Made by a program: the position numbers and the translations under genes | Shown here: positions 42,900 to 51,324 of the stretch, piece after piece | Numbering within the stretch: position 1 is the stretch's first letter | Layout of the letters: every line of letters begins with the position of its first letter | Notes under the pieces: generated by a model | What the model saw: the letters and a program-made list of their open reading frames with translations, nothing else | Databases searched by the model: none | Told to the model about the DNA's origin: nothing | Assembly (NCBI RefSeq): GCF_014851765.1 | Contig: NZ_JACVAI010000001.1 | Location: forward strand, 1,054,001 to 1,118,000 | Direction: 5' to 3' | Origin: Pseudomonas sp. PDM04 | Lineage (GTDB): Bacteria > Pseudomonadota > Gammaproteobacteria > Pseudomonadales > Pseudomonadaceae | DNA length: 64,000 bases

Positions 42900-45746
42900 A
42901 TGGCGCAGCAGTATCAACCGGGGCAACGCTGGATCAGTGACAGCGAAGCCGAGCTGGGTTTAGGCACCGTTCTGGCACAGGACGGCCGCTTGTTGACCGT
43001 GCTCTACCCGGCCACTGGCGACACACGCCAGTACGCGCTACGGAATGCGCCCCTGACCCGCGTGCGATTTTCGCCAGGCGACTCCATCACCCACTTCGAA
43101 GGCTGGAAGCTGACCGTCCAGGAAGTCGACGACATCGACGGCCTGCTGGTCTATCACGGCCTCAACGCGCAGAACGAAGCGGTTACCCTGCCGGAAACCC
43201 AACTGTCGAACTTCATTCAGTTCCGCCTGGCCAGCGACCGTCTGTTTGCCGGGCAGATCGATCCCCTGGCCTGGTTCTCCCTGCGCTACCACACCCTTGA
43301 ACACACCAGCCGTCAGTTGCAGTCCTCGCTCTGGGGCCTGGGTGGCGTGCGTGCGCAACCGATTGCGCACCAGTTGCACATCGCCCGTGAAGTGGCCGAC
43401 CGCATCGCACCACGGGTTCTGCTGGCAGACGAAGTCGGCCTGGGCAAGACCATCGAAGCCGGCCTGGTGATCCATCGCCAGCTGCTTTCGGGCCGCGCCA
43501 GCCGCGTGCTGATCCTGGTGCCGGAAAACCTGCAGCACCAGTGGCTGGTCGAGATGCGTCGTCGCTTCAACCTGCAAGTCGCGCTGTTCGACGAAGAACG
43601 TTTCATCGAAAGCGATGCGACCAACCCGTTCGAAGACACCCAACTGGCGCTGGTGGCGCTGGAGTGGCTGGTGGACGACGAGAAGGCCCAGGACGCGCTG
43701 TTCGCGGCCGGCTGGGACTTGCTGGTGGTCGACGAAGCTCACCACCTGGTGTGGCACGAAGATCAGGTCAGCCCGCAATATTCGCTGGTCGAACAGCTGG
43801 CCGAAGTCATTCCCGGCGTGCTGCTGCTGACCGCGACCCCGGAACAGCTTGGCCAGGACAGCCACTTCGCCCGTCTGCGCCTGCTCGACCCGAACCGCTT
43901 CCATGACCTGCACGCCTTCCGCGCCGAGAGCGAAAACTATCGCCCGGTGGCCGAAGCCGTTCAGGAGCTGCTGGACAAGGGGCGTCTGTCGCCGGCCGCG
44001 CACAAGACCATCCATGGTTTCCTCGGCAACGAAGGCGAAGCCTTGCTGACGGCAGTCAACGATGGCGACACCGAAGCCAGCGCCCGCCTGGTTCGTGAAC
44101 TGCTGGACCGTCATGGCACCGGCCGCGTGCTGTTCCGCAACACCCGCGCCGCCGTGCAGGGTTTCCCGGAGCGCAAGCTGCACCCCTACCCGCTGCCGTC
44201 GCCGGACGAATACCTCGAACTGCCGCTGGGCGATCACGCCGAGCTGTACCCCGAAGTCAGTTTCCAGGCCCAGCCGGATGCCAACGACGAAGAGCGCTGG
44301 TGGAAATTCGACCCGCGCGTCGAATGGCTGATCGACACGCTGAAGATGCTCAAGCGCACCAAGGTACTGGTGATCTGCGCCCACGCCGAAACCGCGATGG
44401 ACCTGGAAGACGCCCTGCGCGTGCGCTCCGGCATCCCGGCCACGGTGTTCCATGAAGGCATGAACATCCTCGAGCGTGACCGCGCCGCCGCCTACTTCGC
44501 CGACGAAGAGTTCGGCGCGCAGGTGCTGATCTGCTCGGAAATCGGCAGTGAAGGCCGCAACTTCCAGTTCTCGCACCACCTGGTGCTGTTCGACCTGCCG
44601 TCGCACCCGGACCTGCTGGAGCAGCGCATCGGTCGTCTCGACCGGATCGGCCAGAAACACACCATCGAACTGCACGTGCCCTACCTGGAAACCAGCCCGC
44701 AAGAGCGCCTGTTCCAGTGGTACCACGAGGCTCTGAATGCGTTCCTCGCGACTTGCCCGACCGGCAACGCCCTGCAGCACCAGTTCGGCCCGCGCCTGTT
44801 GCCGCTGCTGGAAAACGCCGATGACGGCGAGTGGCAAGCGCTGATCGACGAAGCCCGCACCGAGCGCGAGCGCCTGGAAGCCGAGCTGCACACTGGCCGC
44901 GACCGTTTGCTGGAGCTCAATTCCGGTGGCGCTGGCGAAGGGGAAGCGCTGGTCGAGGCGATTCTCGAACAGGACGATCAGTTCGCCCTGCCGATCTACA
45001 TGGAAACCCTGTTCGACGCATTCGGCATCGACAGCGAAGACCATTCGGAAAACGCCCTGATCCTCAAGCCGAGCGAGAAAATGCTCGACGCCAGCTTCCC
45101 GCTGGGCGACGACGAAGGCGTGACCATCACTTACGACCGCAACCAGGCGCTGTCCCGCGAAGACATGCAGTTCATCACCTGGGAACACCCGATGGTGCAA
45201 GGCGGCATGGACCTGGTGCTGTCCGGCTCCATGGGCAACACCGCCGTGGCGCTGATCAAGAACAAGGCGCTGAAACCCGGCACGGTGCTGTTGGAACTGC
45301 TGTACGTCAGCGAAGTGGTCGCCCCGCGTTCCCTGCAACTGGGCCGCTACCTGCCACCAGCCGCCCTGCGCTGCCTGCTCGATACCAATGGCAACGACCT
45401 GTCGGCCCGGGTGGCATTCGAAACCCTCAACGATCAGCTGGAAAGCGTGCCGCGTGCCAGCGCCAACAAGTTCATCCAGGCCCAGCGCGACCAGCTGACG
45501 CCACGGATCAACGCCGGTGAAGAGAAAATCCTCCCGCGTCACGCCGAGCGTGTGGCCGAGGCAAAACGTCGCCTGGCCGCCGATACCGACGAAGAACTGG
45601 CGCGCCTGACCGCGTTGCAGGCGGTCAACCCGACCGTGCGCGACAGCGAACTGGTCGCCCTGCGCACTCAACGCGAACAAGGCCTGGCCATGCTCGACAA
45701 GGCGGCGCTGCGACTGGAAGCGATTCGGGTGCTGGTGGCAGGCTAA
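42900..45746 (+). CDS. rapA: RNA polymerase-associated ATPase RapA
   Basis: 948 residues of the Swi2/Snf2 family. N-terminal Tudor-like domains ([17 protein letters not shown]), Walker A in [13 protein letters not shown] with Lys183, DEAH box at 278-281, and helicase motifs V/VI in [24 protein letters not shown] and [11 protein letters not shown]. RapA binds RNA polymerase and helps recycle it after transcription, in an ATP-dependent manner. A plausible promoter lies at 42838-42867 (TTGGCC, 18 bp, TAAGAT). An intrinsic terminator follows 24 bp after the stop. Length is close to the 968 residues of E. coli RapA. Confidence 0.96.
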   Translation: MAQQYQPGQRWISDSEAELGLGTVLAQDGRLLTVLYPATGDTRQYALRNAPLTRVRFSPGDSITHFEGWKLTVQEVDDIDGLLVYHGLNAQNEAVTLPETQLSNFIQFRLASDRLFAGQIDPLAWFSLRYHTLEHTSRQLQSSLWGLGGVRAQPIAHQLHIAREVADRIAPRVLLADEVGLGKTIEAGLVIHRQLLSGRASRVLILVPENLQHQWLVEMRRRFNLQVALFDEERFIESDATNPFEDTQLALVALEWLVDDEKAQDALFAAGWDLLVVDEAHHLVWHEDQVSPQYSLVEQLAEVIPGVLLLTATPEQLGQDSHFARLRLLDPNRFHDLHAFRAESENYRPVAEAVQELLDKGRLSPAAHKTIHGFLGNEGEALLTAVNDGDTEASARLVRELLDRHGTGRVLFRNTRAAVQGFPERKLHPYPLPSPDEYLELPLGDHAELYPEVSFQAQPDANDEERWWKFDPRVEWLIDTLKMLKRTKVLVICAHAETAMDLEDALRVRSGIPATVFHEGMNILERDRAAAYFADEEFGAQVLICSEIGSEGRNFQFSHHLVLFDLPSHPDLLEQRIGRLDRIGQKHTIELHVPYLETSPQERLFQWYHEALNAFLATCPTGNALQHQFGPRLLPLLENADDGEWQALIDEARTERERLEAELHTGRDRLLELNSGGAGEGEALVEAILEQDDQFALPIYMETLFDAFGIDSEDHSENALILKPSEKMLDASFPLGDDEGVTITYDRNQALSREDMQFITWEHPMVQGGMDLVLSGSMGNTAVALIKNKALKPGTVLLELLYVSEVVAPRSLQLGRYLPPAALRCLLDTNGNDLSARVAFETLNDQLESVPRASANKFIQAQRDQLTPRINAGEEKILPRHAERVAEAKRRLAADTDEELARLTALQAVNPTVRDSELVALRTQREQGLAMLDKAALRLEAIRVLVAG

Positions 45747-45769
45747 GCTTCCTGCGCCACCGACCATGG

Positions 45770-45800
45770 AAAAGGCCCGCAGTGATGCGGGCCTTTTTTG
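45770..45800 (+). terminator. Intrinsic terminator after rapA
   Basis: AAAAGGCCCGC, loop AGTGAT, GCGGGCCTTTTTT: strong stem and T-tract; the A-run on the left may also serve the opposite strand. Confidence 0.93.
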
Positions 45801-45832
45801 TGTACTTGAATTTTCCAGTGCGGCTGATGATG

Positions 45833-45899
45833 TATCGCGAACCGGCTCGCGCCCACAGTGTTTGCACTATCCCCTGTGGGAGCGAGCCTGCTCGCGATA
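45833..45899. repeat. REP doublet, inward class
   Basis: A diverged unit TATCGCGAACCGGCTCGCGC at 45833 and a canonical unit ending at 45899, 19 nt apart, between convergent rapA and the MFS gene. Confidence 0.9.
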
Positions 45900-45903
45900 G
45901 CGC

Positions 45904-47253
45904 CTATGCCGTCGCCGCGGAAACCTGAGGCTCGACCACGGCGCCCAACTCCTCCTTCATCCGCTTGGCATCGCGCACAAAACAGCGCGACGCCAGGAAC
46001 AGGAACACCATGGTCAGGAACAGCGCGACCGGGATCAGGTACATCGCGTCGTGCAGCCCGACGGCCTTGAACGCCTCGGTCATCTGTTCGGCCCCCGCCG
46101 CGAGCATGGCCGTCTTCGCAAAGTGATCGGACAGGCCGCCCACCACCACCGGCCCCAGGCCGCCGCCGAGCAGATACAACCCGGCAAAGAACAACGCCAT
46201 GGCGGTCGCCCGCAGGCGCGGCTCGACCACGTCCTGGATGGCCGTGTAAACGCAGGTGTAGAAGTTGTAGGCAAACAACCAGCCGACACTGAACACCGCC
46301 ACGAACACGCCGATCTCGATGCGTCCGGCGTGCAACGCCCAGGCGGTGCACAGCGTGGAGATGATCAGGCTGAACGCGGCGAACAGCAGGCGCCCGTTCG
46401 CGACCCGCTGGTGGATCTTGTCTGCCACCCATCCCCCCAGGGTCAGGCCGATCAGCCCGGTCACACCGACGATGATGCCGGTGGCGACGGCAGCCTCGTG
46501 CAAAGGCATCAGGAAGTAACGTTGCAGCATCGGCACCAGGAAGGAGTTGCACGCATAGGTCGCGAAGTTGAAACACAGCCCGGCCATGACCAGCCACAGG
46601 AAGGTCGGCACCGCCAGCACCCGACGGATCGGCCGGTCTACACGCTCCTGGGAAACCTGCACGCTTTCCGCCGCGCCGCGCTTCGGCTCCTTGATGTAGA
46701 ACATGAACACCGCCAGGATCAGCCCCGGCACGGCGGCGATGAAAAACGGTGCACGCCAGCTGTCGAACGCCTTGACCATCCAGCCGATGGTGAAGAACGC
46801 CAGCAACAGGCCCAACGGCAAGCCCAGCATGAAAATGCCCATGGCTCGCGCGCGGCGGTGGGCGGGAAACAGGTCGCCGATCAGCGAGTTGGCGGCCGGC
46901 GCGTAACTGGCTTCGCCGATGCCGATGCCCATGCGCACGATCAGGAAGCTCCAGAAACTGCCCACCATGCCGTTGACCGCAGTCAACCCGCTCCACGCGG
47001 CCAGGCCCCAGCCCATCAATTTGGCGCGCGAACCGGTGTCGGCCATCCGCCCCAGGGGCAGCCCGGCAATGGCATAGACGATGGTGAATGCCGTGCCGAT
47101 GATCCCCAACTGGAAATCGCTGAGGCTCCACTCCATGCGGATCGGCTCGATGATGATGGCCGGGATGGTGCGGTCGAAGAAATTGAACAGGTTCGCAAGG
47201 AACAGCAGGAACAGAATGCGCCAGGCATTCGCCGCTTGGGTCGAGTTCTGCAT
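45904..47253 (-). CDS. Spinster-like MFS transporter
   Basis: 449 residues, 12 transmembrane helices. FLLFLANLFNFFDRTIPAIIIEPI in helix 1, GLPLGRMADTGSRAKLM (motif A) and IGIGEASYAPAANSLIGDLF in helix 5 mark the spinster/metabolite subgroup of MFS permeases, often found with aromatic or hydroxy-acid catabolic genes. The substrate is unknown; no catabolic enzyme is next to it here. Its start MQNSTQAANAWRIL has GAGACGGACCC upstream. The gene is flanked by a REP doublet at its 3' end and by 302 bp without genes at its 5' side. Confidence 0.88.
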   Translation of the reverse strand: MQNSTQAANAWRILFLLFLANLFNFFDRTIPAIIIEPIRMEWSLSDFQLGIIGTAFTIVYAIAGLPLGRMADTGSRAKLMGWGLAAWSGLTAVNGMVGSFWSFLIVRMGIGIGEASYAPAANSLIGDLFPAHRRARAMGIFMLGLPLGLLLAFFTIGWMVKAFDSWRAPFFIAAVPGLILAVFMFYIKEPKRGAAESVQVSQERVDRPIRRVLAVPTFLWLVMAGLCFNFATYACNSFLVPMLQRYFLMPLHEAAVATGIIVGVTGLIGLTLGGWVADKIHQRVANGRLLFAAFSLIISTLCTAWALHAGRIEIGVFVAVFSVGWLFAYNFYTCVYTAIQDVVEPRLRATAMALFFAGLYLLGGGLGPVVVGGLSDHFAKTAMLAAGAEQMTEAFKAVGLHDAMYLIPVALFLTMVFLFLASRCFVRDAKRMKEELGAVVEPQVSAATA

Positions 47254-47555
47254 GGGTCCGTCTCTTTTATTGTTATGGGGGCTTCACTGCCGTCGCATCC
47301 GAGCCCGGAACCTGCAATCTAGTCAGGCTCGCCCGAGCTGTCTGTCATTATTTGTAAAGCTGATATCAGCCCATGGCGAACACCCGTTGCGCCTCGGCGC
47401 TCGAACCCGGAACCTGCCGACACCGGTTACTTTTCATGTGCCCCGACAGGCGTGAAAAAATACCGCCCGCGCCCCCTTCCCAAGCTCGTTGCGAAGCCTA
47501 GAATGGTGGCGTCGCCTTCTCTGACGCCGCCCTATCCCTCCTTTGATGATCGCCC
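47254..47555. other. 302-bp divergent region between MFS and ykgJ-like gene
   Basis: No gene seen. A word CCCGGAACCTGC occurs twice (about 47304 and 47407), and TAGAAT at 47499-47504 is a possible -10 element for the downstream YkgJ-type gene. Otherwise unremarkable. Confidence 0.4.
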
Positions 47556-47915
47556 ATGTCCGAAGCCAGTCCGTGTCTGCATTGCGGTGCCTGCTGTTCT
47601 CATTTTCGCGTCTCGTTTTTCTGGGGAGAATGCACCTCTGCCGGCGGAACAGTGCCCGACGATCTCGTCGCGCCGATCAGCCCCAGCCGGGTCGCCATGC
47701 TCGGCACGGACTGCAAGCCCACCCGCTGTACCGCTCTGGTCGGGACCGTGGGCAGCACCGTTCAATGTTCGATTTATGACCAGCGCTCCAGCACCTGTCG
47801 GGAATTCGAAGCCTCGTGGGCCAATGGCGAGGCGAACGTGGATTGCGACGCCGCCAGGGCAGCGTTCGGCCTGCCCCCTCTGCAACCCGGGTTCGAAGCC
47901 TTCGAGGTCGCCTGA
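47556..47915 (+). CDS. YkgJ-family cysteine-cluster protein
   Basis: 119 residues. The N-terminal CxxCxxCC cluster is Cys7, Cys10, Cys13 and Cys14 (PCLHCGACCSHF), with further cysteines in GEC, DCKPTRC, VQCSIYDQRSSTCREFE. This is the zinc- or iron-chelating fold of UPF0153/YkgJ (Pfam CxxCxxCC). Members bind a metal, but the cellular role is not established. Start ATG 47556 places the cluster at its usual N-terminal position. Monocistronic, 143 bp before the MHYT-GGDEF-EAL gene on the same strand. Confidence 0.9.
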   Translation: MSEASPCLHCGACCSHFRVSFFWGECTSAGGTVPDDLVAPISPSRVAMLGTDCKPTRCTALVGTVGSTVQCSIYDQRSSTCREFEASWANGEANVDCDAARAAFGLPPLQPGFEAFEVA

Positions 47916-48058
47916 GCGTTAGCACCAAACGCTATCGAGTTCATACCAAAATCATTGGTACCACCGTGCCACTACGGCTGGCGCTGATTGCATGAGCTCT
48001 ATACTCCAATGCATTCGCCGGCGTGCATGACGCGGGCAAGGACCTGATGGGGCGTGCT

Positions 48059-50341
48059 ATGGAATGGCTGGGCTTGCATTTTGTCACTGAGCTGACCGCG
48101 GACGGCCAGGTCGTTCTCAACTGCACGCATGATCCGTTCCTGGTGCTGCTGGCCTATCTGGTGGCCTGCGTCGGTGGCTTCGCCACGCTGGATATTTCCG
48201 AACGCATTGGCCATTCGGAAAAGCCCGCCTCCCAAAGGCTCTGGCGTTGGGTCGGTGCCGGCTGCCTGGCGGGCGGTATCTGGGCCATGCACTTCATCGG
48301 CATGCTGGCGTTCCAGGCGCCGGTGCAGATTCGCTATGAATTGCCCATCACCCTGGCCTCGCTGCTGATCGCCCTCTTCGCCTCGTGGCTGGCGATGCAT
48401 ACCCTCAGCCATCCTCGCCTGACGATCCGACAATACGTGCAGGCCTCGATCTGCATCGGCATGGGCATCGCCACCATGCATTACGTGGGCATGTCAGCCA
48501 TGCGTTCGAACGCGGTGGCGTATTACCAACCTGTCCTTTTCGGTCTGTCCATCGCGATCGCCATCGGTGCAAGCCTGGCGGCGCTGTTGCTCTCCAGTCG
48601 TCTGCGCGAAGGCGCTGGCCGGCTGCATCAACTGATCAAGCTCAGCGCCAGCCTGGTCCTCGGCGCAGGCATCATCAGCATGCACTTCACCGGCATGGCC
48701 GCCTTCACCCTGGTGCTCCCGGCCGGCAGCCCGCTGACCTTGCCCGGCGACAGCAGCCACCAGCAATTGGCACTCACGGTGGCCGTCATCACCCTCCTGA
48801 TCATCGGCAGCAGCATCAGCGCGGCACTGGCGGACAAGAAACTGCAGCACAAGGAACGCGACCTGCAAAGGGTCAACATGCTGCTTGGCCAGTTGGACGA
48901 AGCACGCCTGTCGCTGCAACACGCGGCGAACTATGACGCCCTGACCGGCCTGATCAACCGCCGTGGCTTCAACCAGGTGTTCGCCGAGAAGCTGCAGCAG
49001 AAAACCACGGAAGGCGGCATGCTGGCGGTGATGTTCCTGGACCTGGACCACTTCAAACGCATCAATGACAGCCTCGGGCACGACGCCGGCGATGAGTTGC
49101 TCACCGTCATGGCCCGGCACATCAGGGGGTCGGTCCGCAGCCAGGAAGATGTGGTGGCGCGCTTTGGCGGCGATGAGTTCTGCCTGCTCATCAGCCTGCG
49201 TGATCGCGAGGAGGCGCGGCTCATGGCCCAGCGCATCATGCTGAAAATGAAGGAACCGATCGAGCTGGCCGGGCGCCGCATGGTCATGACCACCAGCATC
49301 GGTATCAGCCTGTTCCCCGAGGACGGCACGACCTGTGAAGAACTGTTGAAACACGCCGACCTGGCGCTCTATCAATCCAAGGGCGGCGGTCGTAACGGGC
49401 TGAACTTCTTCAACCCGAGCCTCAAAACCCGGGCCTCCCTGGACTTGCAAATTGAAGAAGAACTGCGCCATGCCCTGCGCGAAAACACCGGCCTGGTGCT
49501 GCACTACCAACCGATCTATGACTTGAAAAGCCACCAGGTCACCAAGCTCGAAGCGCTCGTGCGCTGGCAACATCCCATCCATGGCCTGCTGACACCCGAT
49601 CGCTTTATCGCCATCGCCGAAGCCAACGGCCTGATCGCCGAGCTGGATCAATGGGTCCTGCGAAAAGCCTGCGAAGACCTCGCAGAGCTGTCGCGCCAGG
49701 GCGCAGAAACACTGCACGTCGCGGTCAACTGCTCACCGCTGAACCTGGCGCGTGAGGACCTGGCCAACGACATCGAACAGGCGCTGCGTGTGGCCGGGGT
49801 CGCCCCGCAGCGACTGGAACTGGAAGTCACCGAGAACGCGCTGATGGACAACATTGCCGAATCACTGGTGCTGCTGCGCCAGATTCGCGCCCTCGGCGTT
49901 TCGCTGTCGATCGACGACTTCGGCACGGGCTATTCCTCCCTGGCCTACCTGAGGCGCCTGCCGCTGAACACGCTGAAGATCGACCGCTCGTTCATCCAGG
50001 ACATCCCCAAGGCCAGCCAGGACATGGAAATCGTGCAGGCGATCATCATCATGGCCCACACGCTGCACTTGCAGGTGGTCACCGAAGGCGTGGAGACCCC
50101 CGAGCAATATGCATTCCTGGAGCGCAACGGTTGCGACATGGTGCAGGGTTACCTGCTCAGCCGTCCGGTGCCCCTGACGGAACTGCGCACGGTGCTGGAC
50201 GACATCCACCAGCGCCAACACACGTACGCCTTCAGCTCCCTGACCCTGGCTCACGGTACAACTGCACTAACGTCGACGGATCCTTTTCCAAAAAGCCCTG
50301 GCCCCCATGCAGGCGCATCAGTTGTGCGGCCAATCCGCTGA
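48059..50341 (+). CDS. MHYT-GGDEF-EAL membrane cyclic-di-GMP protein
   Basis: About 760 residues. Seven N-terminal membrane segments hold three MHYT motifs: MHFIGM (77-82), MHYVGM (140-145) and MHFTGM (208-213), proposed to bind copper and sense oxygen or nitric oxide. A diguanylate cyclase domain follows with an intact FGGDEF (GGDEF at 370-374); the RxxD inhibitory site is missing (SQED). The C-terminal EAL domain is intact (KLEALVRW at 498-500; DDFGTGYSSL), so both synthesis and breakdown of c-di-GMP are possible. Architecture matches MucR and NbdA of P. aeruginosa; the intact GGDEF favours a MucR-like identity. In-frame ATGs at 48023 and 48047 are alternatives. The last 110 bp overlap the convergent gene at 50232. 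Confidence 0.9.
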   Translation: MEWLGLHFVTELTADGQVVLNCTHDPFLVLLAYLVACVGGFATLDISERIGHSEKPASQRLWRWVGAGCLAGGIWAMHFIGMLAFQAPVQIRYELPITLASLLIALFASWLAMHTLSHPRLTIRQYVQASICIGMGIATMHYVGMSAMRSNAVAYYQPVLFGLSIAIAIGASLAALLLSSRLREGAGRLHQLIKLSASLVLGAGIISMHFTGMAAFTLVLPAGSPLTLPGDSSHQQLALTVAVITLLIIGSSISAALADKKLQHKERDLQRVNMLLGQLDEARLSLQHAANYDALTGLINRRGFNQVFAEKLQQKTTEGGMLAVMFLDLDHFKRINDSLGHDAGDELLTVMARHIRGSVRSQEDVVARFGGDEFCLLISLRDREEARLMAQRIMLKMKEPIELAGRRMVMTTSIGISLFPEDGTTCEELLKHADLALYQSKGGGRNGLNFFNPSLKTRASLDLQIEEELRHALRENTGLVLHYQPIYDLKSHQVTKLEALVRWQHPIHGLLTPDRFIAIAEANGLIAELDQWVLRKACEDLAELSRQGAETLHVAVNCSPLNLAREDLANDIEQALRVAGVAPQRLELEVTENALMDNIAESLVLLRQIRALGVSLSIDDFGTGYSSLAYLRRLPLNTLKIDRSFIQDIPKASQDMEIVQAIIIMAHTLHLQVVTEGVETPEQYAFLERNGCDMVQGYLLSRPVPLTELRTVLDDIHQRQHTYAFSSLTLAHGTTALTSTDPFPKSPGPHAGASVVRPIR

Positions 50342-51128
50342 TCGGCGTGGCCGAGCCCTGCTCGCGGGAAAACTTCACCGCCGTGTCCAGGTCCTTGAGC
50401 AGCGTGCGCACGTGCCACTTCACCGGTTCGAAACGGCTGTCGGCCATTTGCGGCGCCAGGATCTGCAACGGCTTCGAATCGGCGAATCCGCCGGCCAGCG
50501 CCTCGGCGATCAGACCCGCCTGGACGCCGGAGCGCTCGGCCAGCGCCACCACCTCGGCGATGACCAGCGCGTTACAGGCAACGATCATCTGATTGCAGGC
50601 CTTGGTCACCTGCCCCGCCCCGACCGCCCCCATGTGGGTGACCCGCTGGCCGAGACTGAGCAGCACCGGCCTGACACGCTCAAGGTCCGCCGCCGTGCCG
50701 CCAACCATGATGGCCAGGCTGCCAGCTTCGGCACCGACCACGCCGCCGGACACCGGCGCGTCCAGCCAGCTCATGCCGGCCCGGCTGGCCAACTGCGCCG
50801 ACATTTCCCGGGTGGCGGCAGGTTCCAGGCTGGAAAAATCCACCAGCAACTGACCACTTCTCCCACCCTCGGCGATGCCACCCGGCCCAAACACCACTTC
50901 GCGAACCACGGCAGTGTCCGCCAGGCACAACATCACCACATCGGCGTGCTGGCATAGTTCGGCCGGTGTGGCAACGTGTCGCGCGCCCGCTTCAACCAGC
51001 GGGATGCACTTGGCCGGATTGCGGTTCCACACGGCCAGCGGATACCCCGCAGCCAGCAGGCGCCGGCACATCGGCAGGCCCATCAGGCCAATCCCGGCGA
51101 AACCCAACGATGGTAGGGTTGACATCAT
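50232..51128 (-). CDS. NAD(P)-dependent beta-hydroxyacid dehydrogenase
   Basis: 298 residues of the 3-hydroxyisobutyrate dehydrogenase / tartronate-semialdehyde reductase superfamily. Rossmann loop GFAGIGLMGLPM (9-20), substrate-binding DAPVSGGVVGAEAGSLAIMVGG, and the catalytic Lys in GAGQVTKACNQMIVACNA. It oxidises or reduces a beta-hydroxy acid with NAD(P) in the cytoplasm; the exact acid is unknown. Its 3' end overlaps the convergent MHYT-GGDEF-EAL gene by 110 bp, both frames remaining open. Either of two adjacent ATGs may start it. Divergent from the tubulin-like gene. Confidence 0.9.
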   Translation of the reverse strand: MMSTLPSLGFAGIGLMGLPMCRRLLAAGYPLAVWNRNPAKCIPLVEAGARHVATPAELCQHADVVMLCLADTAVVREVVFGPGGIAEGGRSGQLLVDFSSLEPAATREMSAQLASRAGMSWLDAPVSGGVVGAEAGSLAIMVGGTAADLERVRPVLLSLGQRVTHMGAVGAGQVTKACNQMIVACNALVIAEVVALAERSGVQAGLIAEALAGGFADSKPLQILAPQMADSRFEPVKWHVRTLLKDLDTAVKFSREQGSATPISGLAAQLMRLHGGQGFLEKDPSTLVQLYREPGSGS

Positions 51129-51324
51129 TTAGCCTTCTTTTCGATTAAAGATCGCCGAATATTGGCCGATCCATCATGACTAGGAAAGGATTCCCCCGAG
51201 CGATGCTCAGGCCAACCCCCTGATGCTTGGGCCCATTACGCGCCGAACGAAGACGCGAGAACCCAACCGTGACGGTCCGGCGCACCCCGCCGCCCAACCG
51301 ACCAGCCCAGGTACATGGCGCACA

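Noticed and set aside
43038..45767. A 909-residue minus-strand frame opposite rapA
   Set aside because: Antisense shadow without motifs; rapA carries intact helicase motifs.
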